Shown here piece by piece: positions 1-6,171 of a DNA stretch of 8,169 nt. Position numbers and translations under genes: made by a program. Position 1 is the first letter of the stretch. Every line of letters starts with the position of its first letter. The notes under the pieces are model-generated. The model did not search any database and was not told the origin of the DNA. It worked only from the letters and a program-made list of their open reading frames with translations. Origin of the DNA: Deltaproteobacteria bacterium (GTDB taxonomy: Bacteria; Desulfobacterota; Dissulfuribacteria; Dissulfuribacterales; S140-46); NCBI GenBank assembly GCA_015491585.1, contig WFVQ01000259.1, positions 1 through 8,169 on the forward strand, written 5' to 3'.

Positions 1-14
1 CGCCTCCTTTTTTT
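1..14 (-). promoter_or_regulatory. Possible ribosome binding site of a divergent gene lying off the left edge
   Basis: Read on the minus strand, these bases are a run of seven A followed by GGAGGCG at the window edge. That is a typical strong Shine-Dalgarno context and suggests a minus-strand gene starting within a few bases outside the window, divergent from the serine protease. On the plus strand the same bases are a T7 run, which could instead be the tail of an upstream terminator. The flanking sequence that would decide this is not visible. Confidence 0.3.
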
Positions 15-71
15 CTGGATTCTGCAATTGAAATCGAATCTCCAGGCAACGATTCAACCCCAGGAAGGGAT

Positions 72-100
72 TTGATTTTGTACTATCCCACGGCTATAAC
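72..100 (+). promoter_or_regulatory. Sigma-70-type promoter for the serine protease gene
   Basis: A -35-like TTGATT (72-77) and a -10-like TATAAC (95-100) are separated by exactly 17 bp, the optimal housekeeping spacing. They match the consensus at 4/6 and 5/6 positions. Transcription would begin near 107, leaving a leader of about 24 nt that holds the ribosome binding site before the ATG at 131. The surrounding 1-125 stretch is clearly more AT-rich than the genes, as expected of a promoter region. The call rests on sequence match only. Confidence 0.55.
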
Positions 101-130
101 TTTAAAGTATCACATCCAGAGGGGGGAATC

Positions 131-952
131 ATGTCCAAAGCAACCGTATTCTCAATGCTGCTCGCCTTACTCTTCTCCACCATGCCTGCCTTCGGCGAGT
201 ATATCCTCGATGACGCGGTATCCAACAGGGTGCCCCAGGGCCGGGCCCTCACCGGCGAGGTGCGCTCAGGCAGAGACATCTACTCAGTGGCCGATCCGGC
301 AGTGGTAGTCATCACGCTTACCTACAAAGGGCCTGAACTGCGCGGCCAGAACGGCGGGGTGATCCTTTCGCCCGGCCAGTTCCTGGGCCACGGCTCCGGC
401 TTCTTCGTCAAGGAGAACGGCTACATCCTCACCAACAACCACGTGGTGGACACCTCCAGCTTCGGCAAGGTGGCCAGCTACATCGCCTTCACCGTGATCA
501 CCAAGGATGGAAAACGCCTTACTCCCCAGATAGTGAAAAAGGACGAAGGACTGGACCTGGCGCTTCTAAAAGTGGAGGGTGGCCCGTTCCCGTCGCTGTT
601 CGTCGGCAACGCCGCCAACCTCAAGGTGGGGGACCCCCTGTACATCATCGGCACTCCCATACGGTTAGAGTTCAACCACTCCCTCACCACGGGCATCGTC
701 AGCGGCTTCAACCGCACCAAGGGATGGATACAGACCACCGCCATACTCCACGGAGGCAACAGCGGCGGGCCGGTCCTGGACTCCAGGGGCCAGGTGGTGG
801 GCGTGGCCGTTGCCGTGGCCAAGAAACAGGCCAAGGAGAAGGCCCTTGTGGAGGGAAGGCTGGTGGACTACATCACCTCTCAGCAGGCGTATGGCATAAG
901 CTACATCATCCCCATCAACCACGCCGCCAACCTGCTGCGGCTCATGTACTGA
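131..952 (+). CDS. Exported trypsin-like (HtrA/Deg-type, S1C-like) serine protease without PDZ domain
   Basis: This is a predicted chymotrypsin-fold serine protease of 273 residues acting in the periplasm or outside the cell. Residues 1-22 form a signal peptide (hydrophobic LLALLFS core, then PAFG). All three catalytic positions are visible in family contexts: His104 in TNNHVV, Asp142 in LDLALLKV and Ser211 in GNSGGPV. The GSGFFV strand before the His and the late GISYIIPI strand are typical of HtrA/DegP proteases. DegP and DegS carry one or two PDZ domains after the protease domain. Here the protein ends about 60 residues after the catalytic Ser, so there is no PDZ and no oligomer-regulating module. 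A Lys/Glu-rich insert (about 231-250) sits between the last strands. The ATG is preceded by AGAGGGGGG with 4 nt spacing, and a promoter lies just upstream. The gene converges on mobB with a 6-nt gap. Class confidence is high; the substrate is unknown. Confidence 0.9.
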   Translation: MSKATVFSMLLALLFSTMPAFGEYILDDAVSNRVPQGRALTGEVRSGRDIYSVADPAVVVITLTYKGPELRGQNGGVILSPGQFLGHGSGFFVKENGYILTNNHVVDTSSFGKVASYIAFTVITKDGKRLTPQIVKKDEGLDLALLKVEGGPFPSLFVGNAANLKVGDPLYIIGTPIRLEFNHSLTTGIVSGFNRTKGWIQTTAILHGGNSGGPVLDSRGQVVGVAVAVAKKQAKEKALVEGRLVDYITSQQAYGISYIIPINHAANLLRLMY

Positions 953-958
953 AGCGGG

Positions 959-1669
959 CTACCTGAGCCGCACCCGGATGACCGCCTCTTTAACACCCTC
1001 GGTCCCCCTGAGGGTTCCTATGAAACCCTTCAGGGTCCCCTGAAGGGCGGCCTTGACGAACCGGTTCAGGGGGATCTCCCTGCCGTCCGCCCATAGGGTC
1101 ACCGCCTCCTCAACTTGGGGGATGATGAGCCCCTCGACGAAGGAGGCCACAGCTTCAGGGTCCGTGGGATCCAGAATGGGCAACCCCTCGACCGCCCCGG
1201 ATGCAGTGGCGGGATCCGCGGCCACAGCCACCACGTTCTCCGCAGCGGCCAGCAGCTCCTCCAGGGTCCCGTGCTCGCGGGGCGCACCTGGATGCATGAC
1301 GGCTATCTTGGGTATGGAGGCATCACCTTTGAAACCCTCTGCCAGAACCACCTCGGCGTAAGGGAAAAGCCTGAACGCAAGCTGTGAAGCGGGCAAGGGG
1401 CCGCGTTCAGTCTCGAGCACCACACCATCGGACGCGGCCACGGCAACGTCCCGCAGGCCATCGTCCAGGAACAGGGCCGTATCGCTGCCGGGACGGTGGG
1501 GAAACAGCTCCTCGGTCCTGTGCTTGGTGGACTTCAGGACCGCTACACGCCGCCCCCTGGACCTCAGGATACGGGCCACTGCACGGAGAAGGGTGGTCTT
1601 GCCCGAATCGTGCCAGCCGACGAAGGCCAGACAGGACCACCCCTGCGGCACACTAATCGTTGTCGCCAT
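959..1669 (-). CDS. mobB: Molybdopterin-guanine dinucleotide biosynthesis protein B (MobB-like GTP-binding adaptor)
   Basis: This is a cytoplasmic P-loop protein of 236 residues. MobB binds GTP and is thought to assist MobA and delivery of the guanylated molybdenum cofactor to Mo enzymes; it is usually dispensable. The Walker A motif is GWHDSGKTT (18-26), followed by the VAVLKSTKH strand (43-50). A second hallmark, VVLAEGFK (107-114), leads into PKIAVMHPG (120-128). E. coli MobB is about 175 residues. This protein has a C-terminal extension of about 45 residues (from VTLWADGREIPLN), a type I recall from MobB proteins of anaerobic deltaproteobacteria, where it may fold separately. The start overlaps the 3' end of the AIM24-family gene by 17 nt, with only a weak GGGGG six to ten nt upstream, so translation is probably coupled. 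No molybdoenzyme gene lies in the window, so its client is elsewhere. Confidence 0.85.
   Translation of the reverse strand: MATTISVPQGWSCLAFVGWHDSGKTTLLRAVARILRSRGRRVAVLKSTKHRTEELFPHRPGSDTALFLDDGLRDVAVAASDGVVLETERGPLPASQLAFRLFPYAEVVLAEGFKGDASIPKIAVMHPGAPREHGTLEELLAAAENVVAVAADPATASGAVEGLPILDPTDPEAVASFVEGLIIPQVEEAVTLWADGREIPLNRFVKAALQGTLKGFIGTLRGTEGVKEAVIRVRLR
995..1047. repeat. Two tandem hairpins inside the 3' end of mobB
   Basis: A perfect 10-bp inverted repeat (CCCTTCAGGG 1026-1035, CCCTGAAGGG 1038-1047) lies next to a 6-bp hairpin (ACCCTC 995-1000, GAGGGT 1010-1015). Both are within mobB codons, close to the convergent stop codons of mobB and the protease gene, which are only 6 nt apart. 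They could slow or terminate transcripts arriving from either side, since there is no room for a terminator between the genes. Neither has a proper T-run (only TTTCAT on the minus strand), so a terminator role is doubtful. Confidence 0.35.
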
Positions 1670-2447
1670 CTATCAGGCCCCCGATGGTGCCCAGTATAGA
1701 ACCCTCTCCCTGCCTGCTTCCTCCTGCTGAGGGAGCATGGGCCAAGATGCGGTCCGCCAGCCGGGAGAACGGAAGGCTCTGGAGATAGACCGTACCGGTC
1801 CCGCTCAGGGTCGCGAGGAACAGCCCCTCGCCGCCGAAGAACATGGATTTCAGGTTTCCTGCCATCTGGATATCGTAATCTATCCCCTCGGTGAAGGCCA
1901 CGAGGCAGCCGGTATCCACCTTTATGGTCTCGCCCGAGAGGTGCTTCTCCACCACCATGCCGCCGGCATGTACGAATGCCAAGCCGTCACCGGTGAGCTT
2001 CTGGAGAATAAAGCCCTCGCCGCCGAAGAAACCCGCTCCAAGGCGCTTGGTGAAAGCGATGTCTATCTTAGTTCCAAGGGCCGCACATAGAAAGGAATCC
2101 TTCTGACAGTAGAGGGTTCCCCCCATTTTGGCCAGGTCCACGGCCAGGATCTTCCCTGGATAAGGCCCTGCGAAGGCCACCCGCTTCTTCCCCTGCCCTT
2201 TGTTGGTGAAATGGGTCATGAACAGGGACTCGCCGGTAATGGTCCTCTTGGCGGCGCCTATGACCTTCCCAAGCAATCCCCCTCCAGCCTCGCTTCCATC
2301 TCCGAACTTTGCCTCGAACGAGATTCCCTGCTCCATCCAGTTCATCGCGCCGGCCTCGGCAACGACGGTCTCCCCTGGATCCAACTCTATCTCTACCACC
2401 TGCATGTCATGGCCGAAGATCTCGTAGTCCACCTCGTGACACTTCAT
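1653..2447 (-). CDS. AIM24 / TIGR00266 family protein
   Basis: The 264-residue protein belongs to the AIM24 (TIGR00266, formerly DUF124) family of all-beta proteins. The family is widespread in bacteria and archaea and is named after a yeast mitochondrial inner-membrane organisation protein; the bacterial function is not settled. Family features visible are the N-terminal DPGETVVAEAGAMNWM segment (23-38), the central LGAGFFGGEG (136-145) with GDGLAFVHAGG (153-163), and a second FFGGEGLFLATLSG repeat (203-216). No signal peptide or membrane helix is seen, so it is probably cytoplasmic. After about residue 235 comes a Gly/Ser-rich tail likely to be disordered, and this tail's codons overlap the mobB start. 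The ATG is supported by GGGAGG seven nt upstream. It is first in a two-gene unit with mobB; whether the two share a function is unknown. Confidence 0.88.
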   Translation of the reverse strand: MKCHEVDYEIFGHDMQVVEIELDPGETVVAEAGAMNWMEQGISFEAKFGDGSEAGGGLLGKVIGAAKRTITGESLFMTHFTNKGQGKKRVAFAGPYPGKILAVDLAKMGGTLYCQKDSFLCAALGTKIDIAFTKRLGAGFFGGEGFILQKLTGDGLAFVHAGGMVVEKHLSGETIKVDTGCLVAFTEGIDYDIQMAGNLKSMFFGGEGLFLATLSGTGTVYLQSLPFSRLADRILAHAPSAGGSRQGEGSILGTIGGLIDGDND

Positions 2448-2454
2448 GATTTTT

Positions 2455-2491
2455 CCTCCCTCATACTTTTATAGCTACAGGATACATGCAG
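2455..2491 (-). promoter_or_regulatory. Weak promoter candidate and ribosome binding site for the AIM24-mobB unit
   Basis: On the minus strand a TATAAA -10-like box (2473-2468) lies about 20 nt before the AIM24-family ATG. The best hexamer 17 bp upstream of it (ACATTC) is a poor -35 match. GGGAGG (2460-2455) sits seven nt before the ATG and is a clear Shine-Dalgarno sequence that fixes the start at 2447. The ribosome binding site is firm; the promoter is tentative. Confidence 0.35.
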
Positions 2492-2676
2492 AATGTCGCA
2501 CCAAAAAGGATTTTTTCTACAGCTCCAGTCCAGATTGACATGAAGGAAAGGATTCGGTAACTCCCTGGAGGAGGAGAAGCAGGCATCCCTTATGAAGGTA
2601 AACTGCTCGTTCCCATGAAATAGCACCCCGACCTGTCCTGTTGGGCTTACACTCCATATCAGCAACCCCCTAAATC

Positions 2677-2690
2677 TGCCACACTTGGCA
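2677..2690 (-). terminator. Small hairpin after the cytochrome gene, weak terminator candidate
   Basis: A TGCCA/TGGCA inverted repeat with a 4-nt loop lies about 24 nt past the cytochrome stop codon, followed on the minus strand by GATTTAG. The stem is only 5 bp and the T-run only three bases, so termination here would be weak. No better terminator is visible between the cytochrome gene and the next gene. Confidence 0.2.
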
Positions 2691-2713
2691 CTTAAGGAGA
2701 GATTCAGCGCACA

Positions 2714-4591
2714 TCAGGGCCGGCCGCCCCCCATGATCCGTTCCAGAACGGCCCGGTGGTCCTCAGGGGTCTTGGCCCTGCCCCAGCGGCCGGTGACGCC
2801 CTGCCAGAAGGCCCTGTCCCTCATCTGTCCGTGGCAGGCCGCGCAGGTGCCCACCCGTCTTATCCGCTCCAGCTCCGCCCTATTGAAAGGCCTGGCACCG
2901 TCGTGGGAGGTGGCCTGGAGCTGCCGCCCCTGCTCGTCCACCAACTGATCGAGACCGAACCCCACAGGGATGCCGTTCTCCCTGGAGATGAAGATGCCTC
3001 CGCCCAGCCCCACGGCCTTGGGATCAACATGACACTCCTCACAGCTCCTGGCCCTGCCCCGAACCGTATGGGGCTGGATGGGATTGGAGGCGATGCCGCT
3101 GGTGCCGTCGGCGGTGGTGAAGACGTGGTTGTGGAGCCCACCGGGCCACGCCTCGGTGAAGACCACCTGGCAGCCCGGTATGAAAGGTGCGATCTTGCCT
3201 TCGCTGTTTATGCCCAGGGCCGGGGCCTCCCACCGGAGATAGGAGCGGGTCTCCCGCCACTTGAGGGTGGTCTCGGGCAGGAGGGTGATGACCCCGCCCT
3301 TGGTGGGATCCTCGGTCTCAATCTCCGCCACGAGATCGTGCTCATGGGCCGACCTGTCCACCTGCACATGGCATCCGTAGCACTGGGGGGCCCACCTGGC
3401 ATGGCACGCGTAGCACTCCATCCGCTTCATGTGGCCCGGAATGGTCATGGCCGCGGCGGCGCGGGGGTTGTCGGCCACCACCTGGCTCACCTGGCTGACC
3501 GGATGTTCCCTCTGGTCGAACCGGCTCACCAGGACCACGCTCCCGTTGCGCCGGTGGAGCCAGGTCAGCCGGGTCCCGCGGCCGGTCTTGAGGGGCGCCT
3601 GGGCCATGGGAGTCCCGTGGCAGTCCTGGCACTCTATCTCCACCCCCTGCTCCTTCTTGGAGTAGATATTACCGTCTCCGTGGACGTCGTTGTCGGTGTG
3701 GCAGTCTATACACTGCATACCCTTCTCGTAGTGGATGTCCGGGAGGAGGTGGTTGTAGAACTTTCCGTGGAGCTTCTTCGCCCCCTTCTTGCCCGGCTCT
3801 GGAGACCACGGCGAGCCGTAACCGTCGGACTCCATGGTCCCAATGAAGCTGGTGCCCACCCTGCCCCCTCGGTTGTGGCAGTGCACGCACTGGTTGGCCG
3901 GTATCCTGCTGGTTATCCGGTGGAACCGCGGCCGGCCCACGGCCCCCTTGCCTATGGCCCGGTCCCCTCCCTCGTAGGTGCCGGAGTCCGAATAGAGCAC
4001 ATGGCATGCGGCGCATCCGCTGGCCCGGTAGTCGCCGGGCCGGCGGGCCCCCTGGCTCCAAAGGTGGCACCGCAGGCACTCGGCCCTGAGATAGTCGTCC
4101 ACCGGATTGTTCTGGGAGGAGATGGGCCTGTCGGGATGGAATGAAGGGAGTTTTTTCAACGCCTTCAAGGCCCCGGCCTCCAAGGGCACATCCCCGTCCC
4201 TGTCCTCCACCGCGAAGGCGGCATATAGGGCGCCCTTCTGGGCCTGGGCGCCCCAGGTGTAGCGGGCCGCGCTGATGATCCCGGCACTGGTGGCGTGGAG
4301 GGACTTCTTGGACCTTTCAAGGATCTCCTCATGGCAGGCGCCGCAGGTCTCTGAAGCCACCCGGAAGTCCGAGGGGTTGGCCCAGAGCCCTTGGTGGGCC
4401 TCCTCCTTGGTGGCGCCATCGGGGTTGCCGCAGTGGCAGAACCGGCAGGAGAGCTCCGCCATCTCCTCCACCTGGGAGATGGCCTCTATCCCCTCATGGC
4501 ACCTGAGGCAGCCGCTGCCGCCGGCCCAGCTCAAAGCCGGTGGCAGGAGCAGAACTGCGGCGGCCAAGAACAGAAGCGACATGGATCTCAT
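2714..4591 (-). CDS. Secreted dodecaheme c-type cytochrome
   Basis: The product is a 625-residue multiheme cytochrome c for electron transfer in the periplasm, at the outer membrane or on the cell surface. Residues 1-23 are a Sec signal peptide (hydrophobic core, cleavage after LSWA); there is no lipobox. Twelve CXXCH heme sites begin at Cys28, 49, 83, 172, 193, 235, 294, 321, 393, 404, 517 and 583. Residues 409-516 contain no heme motif, and 88-171 is a smaller heme-free stretch. Two cysteines lie outside heme motifs, Cys54 directly after heme 2 and Cys474 in the heme-free segment. The start at 4591 is decided by GGAGGTGATC ending 2 nt before the ATG. The gene follows the coiled-coil porin by 26 nt, so the two are almost surely co-transcribed, suggesting a porin-cytochrome conduit or a terminal reductase. 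Size and gene context resemble Geobacter ExtK/ExtL-type cytochromes, but I cannot confirm homology by eye. Confidence 0.93.
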   Translation of the reverse strand: MRSMSLLFLAAAVLLLPPALSWAGGSGCLRCHEGIEAISQVEEMAELSCRFCHCGNPDGATKEEAHQGLWANPSDFRVASETCGACHEEILERSKKSLHATSAGIISAARYTWGAQAQKGALYAAFAVEDRDGDVPLEAGALKALKKLPSFHPDRPISSQNNPVDDYLRAECLRCHLWSQGARRPGDYRASGCAACHVLYSDSGTYEGGDRAIGKGAVGRPRFHRITSRIPANQCVHCHNRGGRVGTSFIGTMESDGYGSPWSPEPGKKGAKKLHGKFYNHLLPDIHYEKGMQCIDCHTDNDVHGDGNIYSKKEQGVEIECQDCHGTPMAQAPLKTGRGTRLTWLHRRNGSVVLVSRFDQREHPVSQVSQVVADNPRAAAAMTIPGHMKRMECYACHARWAPQCYGCHVQVDRSAHEHDLVAEIETEDPTKGGVITLLPETTLKWRETRSYLRWEAPALGINSEGKIAPFIPGCQVVFTEAWPGGLHNHVFTTADGTSGIASNPIQPHTVRGRARSCEECHVDPKAVGLGGGIFISRENGIPVGFGLDQLVDEQGRQLQATSHDGARPFNRAELERIRRVGTCAACHGQMRDRAFWQGVTGRWGRAKTPEDHRAVLERIMGGGRP

Positions 4592-4593
4592 GT

Positions 4594-4603
4594 GATCACC
4601 TCC
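4594..4603 (-). promoter_or_regulatory. Ten-base perfect Shine-Dalgarno site of the cytochrome gene
   Basis: The minus strand reads GGAGGTGATC, complementary over ten bases to the conserved 3' end of 16S rRNA. The GGAGG core is seven nt from the ATG at 4591. This fixes that ATG rather than the one at codon 4 and implies strong initiation for the cytochrome. Confidence 0.8.
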
Positions 4604-4617
4604 GCAACTGTAGCATG

Positions 4618-6078
4618 TCAGAACTCGGCCTGGAGCCTGGTGAAGAGGGCCGCCTTGTCGCGGTCGTCTCCAGCCTGGGAATCGAAGGCGCCGGCCGCCA
4701 CACCGTTGGCGTACCCGCTGGCGCCGTCCTTGACCTTGGCATAGGCAGCGCCCATGTCAAGTGCCAGATAGCGGTTGAAACGGTAGGTCAGCATGGAGAG
4801 GGCGTCCAGTCCCACCTCGCTGCTGCGGCCCTTGCCTGTGGAGCTGTTACCGAACCAGCCGCCGGCCAGGTAGAGGGAGAGACGATTGGTGAGACCCATT
4901 GTGAACCGGGCCTGGACCGACGCCAACCCGTGACCGTTGTTGGAGATGTTGACGGCGTCTCCGTCGAATCCGGTGTCGGTGGGGCCCTGCACCGTCAGAA
5001 GGCCGGTATAGCCCCAGTACCCATAGGTCTTGGCCAGGGCCATGACCGGCAGGAATCCGGAGCCGTCGTCGTCTCCCGAGGCATAGGTGGCCATAATGCC
5101 CAGCTTGCCAGGCCCCAAAGGCCCTGTGGCCTCCAGCTTTACGGCGACGCCTGTGGCGTCGTCGCCGGTGCCGAGGAGGGCGGAATCGGTGTAGGAGCCC
5201 ATTACCAAGCCGGTGATGTTCCAGTTACCCCATGCCGTGCTGGCGGATATGCCGTAGTTGAGATGGGGCTCCTGATGGCCCGAGGCCGGGGCCGCCACCT
5301 CTGCCAGAAGGACACCACCATCCCACGAGACCGGCCCGGTCTTGAGGCCGTAGTCGATCTCGTAGTGGTCGAAATCGTCGTGGGCCAACGCCTCGTCTCC
5401 CTCGTCCAGGGCGGCTCCAAAGGCCCTCAGCCGGCCTGGTCCCACCTGGGCCTCCAGCTCCAGGGCAAGGGGGTTGTAGTCCCAATCCGAGGAGTAGAGG
5501 GTGTCGCCGAACCGGTCACTGAGGGGCAGGAGCCCGGCCTTTGCCTGGAGCCCTTGGGAGAACTTGTAGGCCAGCACCGCATGGCGCACCCTCAGCTCCT
5601 TGGATGTGGTGGATATGTTGGAGTTGGTATGGCCCAGCTCCAGCTCCAAGTGGGTGGAAAATTGGTCGGTGAAGGCGAGGTCGATGTCCTGCCTTACCCG
5701 CATCCTGGCCGCCGTGGGATGGGAGTCGTCCCTGGCGCCGTGGACCGCGTATCCGTTAATCCTGTACTGGCCGTGAAAACTTACCCTTGGCCCCTCTTTT
5801 TCCGTCGAGGCGACCTCGGTAGCCTGGCCTCCCTGCCCCTTCTCCACCGCGGCCCTGAGTCGGGCTATCTCCTGATCTTTCCGGGCCAATGCCTGTCTAA
5901 GTGCCTCCTGCTCCTGGGCGAGCCGCCTCATCTCCGCATCCCGCTTGGCCATCTCGGCCTTCATTGCGCGGAGCTCCTTCATCAGGGCCTCCAGGTCCGC
6001 GCCCTGGCCGCCGGCCATCACCGGTGCCGCCGCCACGATCAGAAGACAGAGGATCACTGAACTCCATATCCAACGCAT
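4618..6078 (-). CDS. Outer-membrane porin-like beta-barrel with N-terminal coiled coil
   Basis: From the chosen ATG the protein has 486 residues. Residues 1-22 are a signal peptide ending APVMA. Residues about 28-80 form a charged heptad-rich helix (Leu/Met/Ala alternating with Glu/Lys/Arg), a probable coiled coil, and are followed by a Gly/Thr-rich linker. From about residue 98 the chain shows alternating aromatic/hydrophobic strands and short Asp/Gly/Asn-rich turns typical of a barrel, ending in Phe (LQAEF) as BAM substrates do. The coiled coil may trimerise the barrel or reach into the periplasm to dock a partner. An in-frame ATG at 6135 would add 19 unlikely residues and overlap a hairpin; AAGGAGG (6092-6086) seven nt before 6078 favours the shorter form. 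It is followed after 26 nt by the cytochrome gene, so it may form the channel for that cytochrome. Exact porin family and substrate are not determined. Confidence 0.85.
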   Translation of the reverse strand: MRWIWSSVILCLLIVAAAPVMAGGQGADLEALMKELRAMKAEMAKRDAEMRRLAQEQEALRQALARKDQEIARLRAAVEKGQGGQATEVASTEKEGPRVSFHGQYRINGYAVHGARDDSHPTAARMRVRQDIDLAFTDQFSTHLELELGHTNSNISTTSKELRVRHAVLAYKFSQGLQAKAGLLPLSDRFGDTLYSSDWDYNPLALELEAQVGPGRLRAFGAALDEGDEALAHDDFDHYEIDYGLKTGPVSWDGGVLLAEVAAPASGHQEPHLNYGISASTAWGNWNITGLVMGSYTDSALLGTGDDATGVAVKLEATGPLGPGKLGIMATYASGDDDGSGFLPVMALAKTYGYWGYTGLLTVQGPTDTGFDGDAVNISNNGHGLASVQARFTMGLTNRLSLYLAGGWFGNSSTGKGRSSEVGLDALSMLTYRFNRYLALDMGAAYAKVKDGASGYANGVAAGAFDSQAGDDRDKAALFTRLQAEF

Positions 6079-6085
6079 CGATGCA

Positions 6086-6092
6086 CCTCCTT
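6086..6092 (-). promoter_or_regulatory. Ribosome binding site that decides the start of the coiled-coil porin
   Basis: AAGGAGG on the minus strand lies seven nt before the ATG at 6078, whose product begins with a standard signal peptide. The upstream in-frame ATG at 6135 has no such site. The T-run of the preceding hairpin ends only five nt before this site. Confidence 0.75.
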
Positions 6093-6097
6093 CATGC

Positions 6098-6126
6098 AAA
6101 AAGGGCAGGCCGTCACCGGCCTGCCC
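6098..6126 (-). terminator. Intrinsic terminator-like hairpin between the two porin genes
   Basis: A perfect 10-bp GC-rich stem (GGGCAGGCCG 6103-6112 and CGGCCTGCCC 6117-6126) with a 4-nt loop is followed on the minus strand by TTTTT (6102-6098). It lies 45 nt after the stop codon of the first porin and reads in the same direction as the operon. It should terminate many transcripts leaving that gene. No promoter can fit between it and the next ribosome binding site, so the downstream porin and cytochrome need read-through, or a promoter further up combined with partial termination. Confidence 0.8.
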
Positions 6127-6171
6127 ACCTTCCAATACCCCTTTCGAGAGGAGGGAAAGGAGAGGATTGGC

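Larger units (their letters stand above)
2448..2713. other. Intergenic region between the cytochrome gene and the AIM24-family gene
   Basis: These 266 bases are more AT-rich than the flanking genes and hold no convincing gene. The only open frame, 73 codons at 2665-2444 on the minus strand, lacks a good ribosome binding site, has an unremarkable composition and runs over the start of the AIM24-family gene. The region probably contains the end of the cytochrome transcript and the promoter of the AIM24-mobB unit. I looked for GG-N10-GC sigma-54 sites and found only near misses with wrong spacing. Confidence 0.5.

Noticed and set aside
2495..2520. Possible sigma-54 promoter upstream of the AIM24-family gene
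   Set aside because: The GG and GC elements are 11 nt apart instead of 10 and the flanking bases match poorly. A second near match at 2660-2680 has 15 nt.
2444..2665. Minus-strand 73-codon open frame in the gap before the AIM24-family gene
   Set aside because: It has no good ribosome binding site or recognisable feature, and it overlaps the promoter region and start of the next gene.
2756..4144. Long plus-strand open frame (462 codons) antisense to the cytochrome gene
   Set aside because: Its product is Pro/Gly/His/Val-rich with no domain, while the minus strand encodes 12 CXXCH motifs and a signal peptide with a perfect ribosome binding site. It is a by-product of GC-rich codon use.
2714..4591. 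Lipoprotein reading of the cytochrome, using Cys28 as lipobox cysteine
   Set aside because: Cys28 is the first cysteine of heme motif 1 and the preceding GGSG is not a lipobox. A signal peptidase I site after LSWA fits better.
4540..6060. Long plus-strand open frame (506 codons) antisense to porin 2
   Set aside because: Composition is Gly/Val/His/Gln-rich with no recognisable domain and no good start site. The opposite strand has a signal peptide, a coiled coil, a barrel pattern and a terminal Phe.
4618..6135. Longer form of porin 2 starting at 6135
   Set aside because: The extra 19 residues come from the terminator hairpin, precede a complete signal peptide, and lack a ribosome binding site. 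The start at 6078 has AAGGAGG at ideal spacing.
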